Shown here one piece after another: positions 32,869 through 40,452 of a stretch of 64,000 bases of DNA. Within the stretch, counting starts at the first letter, position 1, and each line of letters begins with the position of its first letter. This DNA is from Clostridiales bacterium (GTDB taxonomy: Bacteria > Bacillota > Clostridia > Saccharofermentanales > Saccharofermentanaceae): assembly GCA_017551625.1 (NCBI GenBank), contig JAFZLF010000040.1, positions 1 to 64,000 on the forward strand, read 5' to 3'. The position numbers and the translations under genes were made by a program. The notes beneath the pieces were generated by a model. That model worked only from the letters and a program-made list of their open reading frames with translations. It was not told where the DNA came from and did not search any database.

Positions 32869-34128
32869 ATGAACAACATGCTTATGAGTCTGGCGCTGAT
32901 GTTCCTGATCGGTTTCTGCATCAGCGGGATTTTTAAGAAACTGCATATCCCGTCACTTCTGGGACTGATCATCACAGGTATCCTCCTGGGACCGGCGGTA
33001 TTGAATCTTCTGGATCCGAAGATCCTTTCCATCTCATCCGAGCTCCGTGAGATCGCGCTGATCGTTATTCTTTTCCGCGCGGGTCTGAGCCTGGATATCA
33101 GCGACATGAAGAAGATCGGCCGCCCGGCGATCATGCTCTGCTTCGTTCCGGCGACATTTGAGATCATCGGCGCAGTAGTACTGGGCCCTGCATGCCTCGG
33201 TATTTCCCGCGTCGACTCTGCGATCGTCGGCGCTATGCTCGCGGCTGCTTCTCCGGCGATCATCGTTCCGAAGATGCTCTGGCTCATGGAAGAAGGCTAT
33301 GGTACGGACAAGCATATCCCGCAGCTCATCATGGCGGGCGCTTCTGCAGATGATATCTATGCCATCGTGTTATTCACCGCATTTATCGGTATGAGCAAGG
33401 GCGAAGGCATCTCCGCCTGGACGATCATCTCGATCCCGATCTCCATCGCCACAGGTCTCGGTGTCGGTATCGTTTTCGGCATCATCATCTCCCAGATCTT
33501 CAAGGCGATCCATCTGAGAGATACCGTCAAGATACTGCTTCTTTTCGGACTGTCCTTCCTCTTCGTAGGATGCGAGTCCTATATTTCCGAATTCGTTCCA
33601 TTCTCCGGACTTCTGGCTGTTATGGCACTCGGCGGCACGATCCTGAACCGCCGTCCTACCGTGGCCAACCGCCTCTCCGGCAAGATCGCCAAGATCTGGG
33701 TCGGTGCGGAGCTCCTGCTCTTTATCATGCTGGGCTCTGCCGTAGAGATCAAGGCGCTGCTTTCCGCAGGTCTCGGCTCCGTCCTTCTGATCCTCGGCGC
33801 ACTCCTTTTCCGTTCTGTCGGTGTTATCGTCAGCCTCCTCGGCTCGAAGCTGAAGTTCAAGGAGATCCTCTACTGCGACGTCGCTTATTTCCCGAAGGCA
33901 ACCGTTCAGGCAGCCGTTGGTGCGATTCCGCTGGCACAGGGCCTCGCTTGTGGTATGATGGTCCTGACGACAGCGGTACTTTCCATCCTCATCACCGCGC
34001 CTCTTGGTGCGATCCTGATGGATATCACTGTGAAGAAGTGCCTGACGAGAAGTCATACATCCCGCGAGGTGAGAAGCCGCAGAAACCCGGGCCTCACGCT
34101 CCCGCCGGAAGAACAGAATGCCACATAA
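32869..34128 (+). CDS. CPA-family cation:proton antiporter
   Basis: A 419-residue membrane protein with about twelve hydrophobic spans. It has the KefB/NapA-like layout: IPSLLGLIITGILLGPAVL, ELREIALIVILFRAGLSLDI, the discontinuous-helix segment GAMLAAASPAIIVP, the ASADDIYAIVLF stretch with the two adjacent Asp residues expected to bind and exchange ions, and YFPKATVQAAVGAIPLA near the end. There is no RCK/KTN regulatory domain. It probably exchanges Na+ or K+ for protons. ATG 32869 follows AGAGGGGA. The larA ribosome binding site overlaps its stop codon, so the two form an operon. Confidence 0.88.
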   Translation: MNNMLMSLALMFLIGFCISGIFKKLHIPSLLGLIITGILLGPAVLNLLDPKILSISSELREIALIVILFRAGLSLDISDMKKIGRPAIMLCFVPATFEIIGAVVLGPACLGISRVDSAIVGAMLAAASPAIIVPKMLWLMEEGYGTDKHIPQLIMAGASADDIYAIVLFTAFIGMSKGEGISAWTIISIPISIATGLGVGIVFGIIISQIFKAIHLRDTVKILLLFGLSFLFVGCESYISEFVPFSGLLAVMALGGTILNRRPTVANRLSGKIAKIWVGAELLLFIMLGSAVEIKALLSAGLGSVLLILGALLFRSVGVIVSLLGSKLKFKEILYCDVAYFPKATVQAAVGAIPLAQGLACGMMVLTTAVLSILITAPLGAILMDITVKKCLTRSHTSREVRSRRNPGLTLPPEEQNAT

Positions 34129-34138
34129 GGAGGCTTAC

Positions 34139-35389
34139 ATGGAGATTGCATTAGGTTTTGGTAAAGAGAAGATCCCGGTACAGGTGCCGGACAGCCAGGT
34201 CATGGCCGTTCTGACCCCGAATGAAGCAGAGATCGGTCTGACAGGAAGCGATGAAGTCTATCGTTCCATGCGTGAGCCGATCGGTCTTCCGCCGCTCCGT
34301 GAAGTCGTAAAGAAAGGCGAGACTGTCGCCATCATCACCTCGGACATCACTCGTCCGATCCCGAGCTACAAGGTGCTCCCGGCTGTTCTTGATGAACTCA
34401 CCGCTGCAGGCATTCCGGATTCCGATATCACCATCGTATTTGCACTCGGCTCCCATGGTGGACATACCGAGGAGCGTATGCGCTACATGGTCGGCGATGC
34501 CGTATATGACCGTGTCCGCTGCATCGACTCGGATGTCAACGACGCTGTTCATGTAGGCACGACCTCCCGTGGCACACCGGTCGACATTTTCCGCCCGGTC
34601 GTAGAAGCCGACAGAAGGATCTGCCTCGGCAACATCGAATATCACTATTTCGCCGGGTACTCCGGAGGCTATAAGGCCATCATGCCGGGCGTCTCCACTT
34701 GGGATGCCATCCAGCACAACCACAGCGCCATGGTTGAACCGACCGCCTGTGCCGGCCGTCTCGAGGGCAACCCGGTCCGTGAGGATATCGAAGAATCCGG
34801 CCGCATCCTGGGTGTCGACTACATCGTAAATGTTGTCCTCGACGCCAAGAAGGAGATCATCCGAAGCTTCGCCGGTGACCCGGTCCTCGCGCACAGAGAG
34901 GGCTGCAAGTTCCTCGATTCTTTTTATAAAGTATCTATTCCTGAGCAGGCAGACATCGTAATCGTCAGCGCCGGCGGTTTCCCGAAGGACATCAACATGT
35001 ACCAGGCTCAAAAAGCGCTGGACAACGCAAAGCACGCCGTCAAGAAAGGCGGCATCATCGTCTGGATCGCTTCCTGTAAGGAAGGCCTCGGCGAGCACCA
35101 CTTCGAGGAGTGGCTCCTGGGTCACGAGAAGAGCTCCGACATGATCACTCACATCAAGACCGACTTCGTCCTCGGCGGACACAAGGCCGCGGCGATCGCC
35201 ATGGTCCTCGAAAACGCCCGTATCTTCTTCGTATCCGATCTCGACCATGACTTCGTAAAGAAAGTCTTCTTAGAGCCATATTCGGACATCCAGACCGCGA
35301 TCGATGACGCGATCAAAGAAAAGGGCCCGGACGCGAAGATCGTCGTCATGCCGTACGGCGGATCCACACTTCCGAAGGTCGAGGGCTGA
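34139..35389 (+). CDS. larA: LarA-family nickel-dependent 2-hydroxyacid racemase
   Basis: A 416-residue LarA homologue; such enzymes use a nickel-pincer nucleotide cofactor to racemise lactate or other 2-hydroxyacids. Visible conserved elements are SDITRPIP, FALGSHGGHTEE (proton-relay His), NIEYHYFAGYSGGYKAIMPG (the Lys that tethers the cofactor) and IQHNHSAM (second His). The larB, larC and larE cofactor genes are not in the window. The true substrate may differ from lactate, since the family is broad. AAGGAGG overlaps the antiporter stop. A 2-hydroxyacid dehydrogenase lies 0.8 kb downstream on the other strand. Confidence 0.85.
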   Translation: MEIALGFGKEKIPVQVPDSQVMAVLTPNEAEIGLTGSDEVYRSMREPIGLPPLREVVKKGETVAIITSDITRPIPSYKVLPAVLDELTAAGIPDSDITIVFALGSHGGHTEERMRYMVGDAVYDRVRCIDSDVNDAVHVGTTSRGTPVDIFRPVVEADRRICLGNIEYHYFAGYSGGYKAIMPGVSTWDAIQHNHSAMVEPTACAGRLEGNPVREDIEESGRILGVDYIVNVVLDAKKEIIRSFAGDPVLAHREGCKFLDSFYKVSIPEQADIVIVSAGGFPKDINMYQAQKALDNAKHAVKKGGIIVWIASCKEGLGEHHFEEWLLGHEKSSDMITHIKTDFVLGGHKAAAIAMVLENARIFFVSDLDHDFVKKVFLEPYSDIQTAIDDAIKEKGPDAKIVVMPYGGSTLPKVEG

Positions 35390-35452
35390 GAGCCGACAAA
35401 GACTTGCTACGATGAAGCGATCTGCCTCGTCGAGCATTATGAAGATTCAAAT

Positions 35453-35542
35453 TGCCGTATAATTTTGGGAAATCCATTTTTATACGGCATCATTTTTGCC
35501 CCGCTGCCGTATAGATTTGGATTTCCTTGTTTTATACGGCAG
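35453..35542. repeat. Tandem cruciform element: two TGCCGTATA hairpins
   Basis: Two adjacent hairpins. The first pairs TGCCGTATAA (35453-35462) with TTATACGGCA (35480-35489). The second pairs CTGCCGTATA (35504-35513) with TATACGGCAG (35533-35542). The interior GGAAATCC of the first is the reverse complement of GGATTTCC in the second, so the whole is also a larger inverted repeat. The layout resembles a REP/BIME or a small non-autonomous element. It lies in the 250-base gap after larA, which holds no ORF. Confidence 0.75.
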
Positions 35543-35580
35543 TTCGTCGCTTTGGAACTTCTCTGAAGGAAAAGTCGTAC

Positions 35581-35618
35581 AAAAAAACACCCGATATGAA
35601 TTTCATCACTTCGGGTGT
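35581..35618 (-). terminator. Terminator of the small export protein gene
   Basis: On the minus strand, ACACCCGA (plus 35611-35618) pairs with TCGGGTGT (plus 35587-35594), with an inner ATGAA/TTCAT stem, followed by a run of T residues (plus 35581-35587). Confidence 0.9.
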
Positions 35619-35641
35619 CTTTCGTTACCTCTTATTATCTA

Positions 35642-36106
35642 TTAAAGCAGGAAACTGAGTCCGGCCAGGACGCCGTAAGCGATCATGGTGACGACGGTCG
35701 CGGCGATCAGTACGCCGATCACGGCAGCCAGAAGAGCTTTCTTAAACGGTACTTCGCAGACCGCGGCGATTCCGCTTCCGGTCCAGGCGCCGGTTCCCGG
35801 GAGCGGGATGGCGATGAAGCCGACCAGTGTCCAGAATGCTGTGTTTCCGGCTTTTTCTGCTTTCTTCGCGAATTTGTTTTCGCAGAAATCAACGATCTTC
35901 TTAAGCTTTGGATACTTTCTCATCCAGTCGAAGACCTTCTTAACGAACAGAAGAATGAACGGTACCGGCAGAAGATTTCCGATCACGGCCGTGGCGAAAG
36001 CCACATACCAGGGAAGACCGGCGCCTGCCGCATATGGGATGCTTCCACGAAGCTCGATGACCGGGATCATGGAAATCATGAACACATAAAGTGTTTTACT
36101 GAGCAT
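35642..36106 (-). CDS. Small multi-drug export family membrane protein (COG2426)
   Basis: A 154-residue membrane protein with about four hydrophobic spans. The N-terminal MISMIPVIELRGSIPYAAG, the middle VIGNLLPVPFILLFVK and GFIAIPLPGTGAWTGSGIAA are the conserved glycine/proline-rich motifs of the COG2426 (PF06695) family, named for small multidrug export but with untested function. The ATG follows AAAGGAGATATCAA and the gene has its own terminator. Confidence 0.85.
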   Translation of the reverse strand: MLSKTLYVFMISMIPVIELRGSIPYAAGAGLPWYVAFATAVIGNLLPVPFILLFVKKVFDWMRKYPKLKKIVDFCENKFAKKAEKAGNTAFWTLVGFIAIPLPGTGAWTGSGIAAVCEVPFKKALLAAVIGVLIAATVVTMIAYGVLAGLSFLL

Positions 36107-36171
36107 TTGATATCTCCTTTATTTTCTTTGGCAAAAGATCCTTTGCCCGTTACTTTTATCACAAACGGCTA

Positions 36172-37137
36172 TTAGGATACCACGTTGACGGGATTTTCTT
36201 CAAGATATGCGGAAAGATTCGAAGAAGCGACATCGATCAGACGAAGACGGGTCTCTTTGGGAGCCCATGCGATGTGCGGTGTCAGGAAGGTATTTGGAGC
36301 AGAAAGAAGCGGGTTGTTCTCTCGGATCGGTTCGATGCTGACGACATCGGCGCCGAGTGCGGAGATCTTCCCGGATTTCAGCGCTTCGGAAACTGCCTCT
36401 TCGTCGAGGACAGGTCCGCGGGAAGTATTTAGGAGGATCACGCCATCCTTCATCTTCGAGATCATGTCTTTATTCACGAGCCCCGTGGTATCTGCGGTCA
36501 GCGGGCAGTGGAAAGAGAGAACATCGGATTCTCTAAAGAGTGTCTCCGGGTCTACGAAAGTGACCTGCGGGTCGGAATTCTTCATTTCCTCTGTGACTTC
36601 GGAACGGCGGCAGGCAAGGACTCTCATGCCCAGCTCCGATGCGATACGGCTGACGCGGGAAGCAATCTTCCCGAATCCGAATAGTCCCAGTGTCTTGCCC
36701 CAGAGCTCGGTAAGGGCGCCGTCCCAGAAACAGAAGTCTCTGTTCTTGGTCCATACGCCTTGGTGCACGAGATCGCTGTGATGCCCGACTTTGGAGGCGA
36801 TCTCCAGAAGAAGAGCGATAGTCATCTGCGCGGTGGCGAAGGTGGCATATTCGGGGATGTTGGTGACGGTGATGCCGTGTGTGCGGCAATACTCCGTATC
36901 CACAACATTAAAGCCTGTAGAAAGACAGCCGATGTATTTAAGGTCCGGAAGCTTTTCCAGGACCTCCTTCGGGAAACATGTCTTGTTCGTCAGGCATATA
37001 GAAACGCCCGAAAGCCTTTCGAAGATCTCTTCGGGCGCTGTGTAATCATAGGTGATGAGTTCTCCGAGTGCTTCAAAAGGCGCCCAGGAGATGTCTCCGG
37101 GGTTAGTGGTATATCCGTCGAGGATTACGATCTTCAA
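36172..37137 (-). CDS. D-2-hydroxyacid dehydrogenase
   Basis: A 321-residue NAD-dependent D-isomer 2-hydroxyacid dehydrogenase (glycerate or phosphoglycerate dehydrogenase type). The Rossmann motif GLFGFGKIASRVSRIASELG (about residues 151-170), the catalytic Arg in LNTSRGPVLDE, the Glu in VVSIEPIRENNPL and the His in LTPHIAWAPKETR are all present. The start is TTG 37137, whose last bases form the TGA stop of the upstream nfnB gene; AAGGAG eight bases before supports it. Third gene of an operon with NfnA and NfnB, so its NAD(P)(H) link may be relevant. Confidence 0.88.
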   Translation of the reverse strand: MKIVILDGYTTNPGDISWAPFEALGELITYDYTAPEEIFERLSGVSICLTNKTCFPKEVLEKLPDLKYIGCLSTGFNVVDTEYCRTHGITVTNIPEYATFATAQMTIALLLEIASKVGHHSDLVHQGVWTKNRDFCFWDGALTELWGKTLGLFGFGKIASRVSRIASELGMRVLACRRSEVTEEMKNSDPQVTFVDPETLFRESDVLSFHCPLTADTTGLVNKDMISKMKDGVILLNTSRGPVLDEEAVSEALKSGKISALGADVVSIEPIRENNPLLSAPNTFLTPHIAWAPKETRLRLIDVASSNLSAYLEENPVNVVS

Positions 37138-38525
37138 GCGTTTTTCTCCTTGATGTATTTGTCGATCGAAACAGCAGCGGTCTTGCCGGCACCCATGGCC
37201 AGGATAACGGTCGCTGCACCGGTCACGGCATCGCCGCCGGCATATACGCCCGGACGGGAAGTGGCCATGGTCTCATCCGCGACGAGACATCCGCGGGATG
37301 TTGCATCCAGACCTTCAGTGGTGCTGCGGATCAAGGGGTTCGGGGAAGTACCGATGGACATGACCACAGTATCTACCTCGATCTCATGCTCAGAACCCGG
37401 GATCGCGACCGGTCTTCTTCTGCCGCTCGCATCCGGCTCGCCGAGCTCCATGGAGATCACTTCGATGGCACGGACTTCACCGTTTTCGCCGCCGAGGATA
37501 CGTGTCGGATTATTAAGACACATGAACTCGATGCCTTCTTCTTTGGCGTGATGGACTTCTTCGGCACGGGCCGGCATCTCTTCTTCAGAACGGCGATATA
37601 CGATATATACGTGTTCCGCGCCGAGACGCTTCGCGGTACGGGCAGCATCCATAGCTACATTACCACCGCCGACGACGGCGACGGACTGGCTCTTCCTGAT
37701 CGGTGTGTCATAGTTATCCAGATATGCTTTCATGAGGTTGACGCGAGTGAGATACTCATTTGCGGAATATACGCCGATAAGGGACTCGCCCTCGATGCCC
37801 ATGAAAGAGGGAAGACCGGCACCGGATCCGATGAAGATCGCTTCATAGCCTTCTTCGAAGATCTCGTCGATCGTTAAGGTCTTGCCGATAACGAAGTTCG
37901 TCCGGACTTCGACACCGAGTGCCTGAAGATTATCAACTTCTTTCTGGACGATGGCCTTCGGGAGACGGAACTCCGGAATGCCATAGACCAGTACGCCGCC
38001 GGCTTTATGGAAAGCCTCGAAGATCGTGACTTCATAGCCGAGCCTTGCCAGGTCGCCGGCACAGGTCAGGCCGGACGGGCCGGAACCGATGACAGCCACT
38101 TTATGACCGTTCTTCTCGATGGCCGGGACCGGTTCGGAAACATGTGCCATGTGGTAGTCAGCGACGAAACGCTCGAGACGGCCGATGCCGACGCTTTCGC
38201 CCTTCATGCCGCGGACACACTTGCTCTCGCACTGGGTCTCCTGTGTGCAGACACGTCCACAGACGGCCGGCAGACAGTTCGTAGATGTGATGATCTTATA
38301 TGCTTCTTCAAAATTACCTTCCGCAACCTGCGCGATGAAATCCGGAATGCGGACATTTACCGGGCATCCGCTGACGCACGGGCGGTTCTTGCAGTTGAGG
38401 CAGCGTGTCGCTTCCTCTTTCGCCATTTCTTCTGTATAGCCGAGAGCCACCTCATCGAAATTCCGGTTTCTTACGTTCGGATCCTGCTCCGGCATAGGTA
38501 CTTTAGTAAGGGAAAGATTAGCCAT
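37134..38525 (-). CDS. nfnB: NfnB-type NADPH-dependent flavoprotein (GltD/SudA-like)
   Basis: A 463-residue subunit with an N-terminal iron-sulfur domain (CLNCKNRPCVSGCPVNVRIP, CTQETQCESKCVRG), a FAD-binding motif (VAVIGSGPSGLTCAGDLARLG) and a NADPH-binding motif (VAVVGGGNVAMDAARTAKRLG). This matches the glutamate synthase small-subunit family. Pairing with an FNR-like partner, in the absence of a GltB large subunit, points to NfnAB. That enzyme couples NADH and reduced ferredoxin to NADP+ reduction by flavin-based bifurcation. ATG 38525 gives MANLSLTKVPMPEQDPNVR; the frame overlaps the nfnA stop by eight bases. Confidence 0.9.
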   Translation of the reverse strand: MANLSLTKVPMPEQDPNVRNRNFDEVALGYTEEMAKEEATRCLNCKNRPCVSGCPVNVRIPDFIAQVAEGNFEEAYKIITSTNCLPAVCGRVCTQETQCESKCVRGMKGESVGIGRLERFVADYHMAHVSEPVPAIEKNGHKVAVIGSGPSGLTCAGDLARLGYEVTIFEAFHKAGGVLVYGIPEFRLPKAIVQKEVDNLQALGVEVRTNFVIGKTLTIDEIFEEGYEAIFIGSGAGLPSFMGIEGESLIGVYSANEYLTRVNLMKAYLDNYDTPIRKSQSVAVVGGGNVAMDAARTAKRLGAEHVYIVYRRSEEEMPARAEEVHHAKEEGIEFMCLNNPTRILGGENGEVRAIEVISMELGEPDASGRRRPVAIPGSEHEIEVDTVVMSIGTSPNPLIRSTTEGLDATSRGCLVADETMATSRPGVYAGGDAVTGAATVILAMGAGKTAAVSIDKYIKEKNA

Positions 38526-39384
38526 TCTTCTGTTCCTCCTTCGCAGCATCTGCCGATGCGAGCATACGGCATTCGTGACTGGCGCTCTCGCGCTCCTGGG
38601 CTTTATAGTAGGAATTCCTTCTCATGAGTTCATCGAAATCGACCTCGTGACCGTCAAAGTCCGGACCGTCAACACAGGCGAAACGGATCTTGCCGCCGAC
38701 GGTGACGCGGCAGCCGCCGCACATTCCGGTACCGTCGATCATGATCGGGTTCAGGCTGACGAGCGTCTTGATGCCGTAGGGGCGTGTGACCTCGGCGAGG
38801 AACTTCATCATGGGGATCGGTCCGATCGCGATGACCAGATCATATTTGTTTCCGGCATCGATCAGCGCCTGCAGCTTATTCGTTACGAATCCCTTTTCAC
38901 CATAGGATCCGTCATCGGTCGTTACATAGAGATTGTCGCTAACAGCACGCATCTCATCTTCGAGGATCACGATGTCCTTGTTGCGGAAGCCGGCGATCAT
39001 GTCCACGTGTACACCTGCATTGTGCAGTGCTTTTGCAGAAGGATAAGCAATCGCACATCCGACGCCGCCACCGACGACGCAGACGTTCTTATGGCCTTCG
39101 ATCTCCGTCGCATTTCCCAGAGGACCAACGAAATCAGAAATATAATCGCCTTCATTTAACTGAGCCAGGGTTTTGGTCGAAGTGCCGACAGCCTGGAAAA
39201 TAATGGTAACGGTACCTTTCTCCGGATCCGTATCGGCAATCGTCAGAGGGATGCGCTCACCGTATTCATCGATACGGAAGATGATAAACTGCCCGGCCTT
39301 CGCCTTCTTCGCGATGTAGGGGGCATCGATATCCATCAGGGTGACGGCTTCGTTGAGCTGTCGTTTGGTCACGATCTTAAACAT
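38518..39384 (-). CDS. nfnA: NfnA-type ferredoxin-NADP reductase subunit
   Basis: A 288-residue FNR-like subunit (SudB/NfnA, also annotated as PyrK-like): a FAD-binding barrel (FIIFRIDEYGERIPLTIADTD), a nucleotide-binding NVCVVGGGVGCAIAYPSAKAL and a C-terminal [2Fe-2S] Cys set (GTGMCGGCRVTVGGKIRFACVDGP). It binds NADH and passes electrons to NfnB. ATG 39384 follows GGGAGAGT. First gene of the nfnA-nfnB-dehydrogenase operon. Confidence 0.9.
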   Translation of the reverse strand: MFKIVTKRQLNEAVTLMDIDAPYIAKKAKAGQFIIFRIDEYGERIPLTIADTDPEKGTVTIIFQAVGTSTKTLAQLNEGDYISDFVGPLGNATEIEGHKNVCVVGGGVGCAIAYPSAKALHNAGVHVDMIAGFRNKDIVILEDEMRAVSDNLYVTTDDGSYGEKGFVTNKLQALIDAGNKYDLVIAIGPIPMMKFLAEVTRPYGIKTLVSLNPIMIDGTGMCGGCRVTVGGKIRFACVDGPDFDGHEVDFDELMRRNSYYKAQERESASHECRMLASADAAKEEQKNG

Positions 39385-39531
39385 ACTCTCCCATCCTTCC
39401 GAGAAGTGAAATGCTTCGTGCTCCCAAGGCTTCCGGCACCACCGGAAAAGAGAGAACCACCCGACCCTTCTCAAATGAAAATCATATCCTTAATTTAATA
39501 CTACCCGAAAATGAAAATCAATATGCTTTCA

Positions 39532-39617
39532 TATAATTGGAAAAAGATAGCGCAAAGGAGTAAAAAATGCTAGACTATTTTTGACTTGATTTGTCAGGTA
39601 GTTTTTAGGAGGATAGT
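39532..39617 (+). promoter_or_regulatory. Promoter and leader of the ABC exporter operon with a 5-codon ORF
   Basis: TATAAT at 39532-39537 is followed by AAAGGAG and ATG at 39567, opening a five-codon frame that encodes MLDYF and ends with TGA at 39582-39584. After it, ACTA...TGAC and GTCA...TAGT can pair into an imperfect hairpin just before AGGAGG of the ABC ATPase. This is the layout of a translational attenuator, although it may be chance. Confidence 0.45.
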
Positions 39618-40445
39618 ATGCTTCGCGTCAAGGGGTTGACGAAGAAATTCGGTAAAAAAGTGGCGAATGAGAATATCAATCTGTCCCTCGATGCAGGGGA
39701 GATCGGTATCCTCCTTGGCCCGAACGGCGCCGGAAAATCTACCGCGATCAAGTGTATCCTCGGCCTTTTGCGGTACGAAGGAGAAGTGAAGATCGGCGGA
39801 TTCCCCGCAAACTCCAGCCAGGCGAAAAAACTTGTCGGATATGTGCCGGAGTTTCCTTCTCTTTATGACATGCTGACCGTAAGAGAGCACTTTGAATTTA
39901 TCTCCAGAGCCTACCATCTGGATCCCGAGAAAACGAGAAAATATGCGGCGGAACTCGTAGACCGCTTCCGTCTGACCGAAGTGGTCGATACTCTTTGCAA
40001 AGATCTTTCCAAAGGTCTTCAGCAGAAGGTGTCCATCATCTGCGCGCTTCTTCCGCGTCCGAAACTCCTGCTGCTCGACGAGCCGATGCTCGGACTGGAT
40101 CCCCATGCGATCAAAGAACTGCGCCTGATGGTGACAGAGCTTTCTGATGCCGGAGTCGCTGTACTGATCTCCACACACATGATCAGCACGGTCGAAGGCA
40201 TCTGGGGAAAGGCCTACATCATGCGCAAAGGACACGTGATCTCCTGCCACAGAAAAGAAGAAATGGTCGGCATGTGGGCAGAATCTTTAGAGAGAATATT
40301 CTTCGCCGAGACCGAAGCCTACGATTCGCCGTGGCGGTATTCAAGTGAGATGCCGGGTGCCGGTCTTCCGGAGACGAAAACGAAGGTATCTGTTTCGAAA
40401 CCGAAGACGACGAAGAAGAGCAAGAAGAAGAGAAAGAAAAAGTGA
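39618..40445 (+). CDS. ABC exporter ATP-binding protein with Lys-rich tail
   Basis: A 275-residue ABC ATPase. Walker A is GPNGAGKST (34-42), the signature is the LSKGLQQKV variant, Walker B is LLLLDEPMLGLDP, and the H-loop lies in ISTHMIST. It resembles exporters of the ABC-2/CcmA group. The last ~25 residues are a Lys/Thr/Ser-rich tail (KTTKKSKKKRKKK), which is unusual and could interact with nucleic acid or acidic lipids. A putative five-codon leader ORF precedes it. The permease gene begins seven bases after its stop. Confidence 0.9.
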   Translation: MLRVKGLTKKFGKKVANENINLSLDAGEIGILLGPNGAGKSTAIKCILGLLRYEGEVKIGGFPANSSQAKKLVGYVPEFPSLYDMLTVREHFEFISRAYHLDPEKTRKYAAELVDRFRLTEVVDTLCKDLSKGLQQKVSIICALLPRPKLLLLDEPMLGLDPHAIKELRLMVTELSDAGVAVLISTHMISTVEGIWGKAYIMRKGHVISCHRKEEMVGMWAESLERIFFAETEAYDSPWRYSSEMPGAGLPETKTKVSVSKPKTTKKSKKKRKKK

Positions 40446-40452
40446 CGATGCT

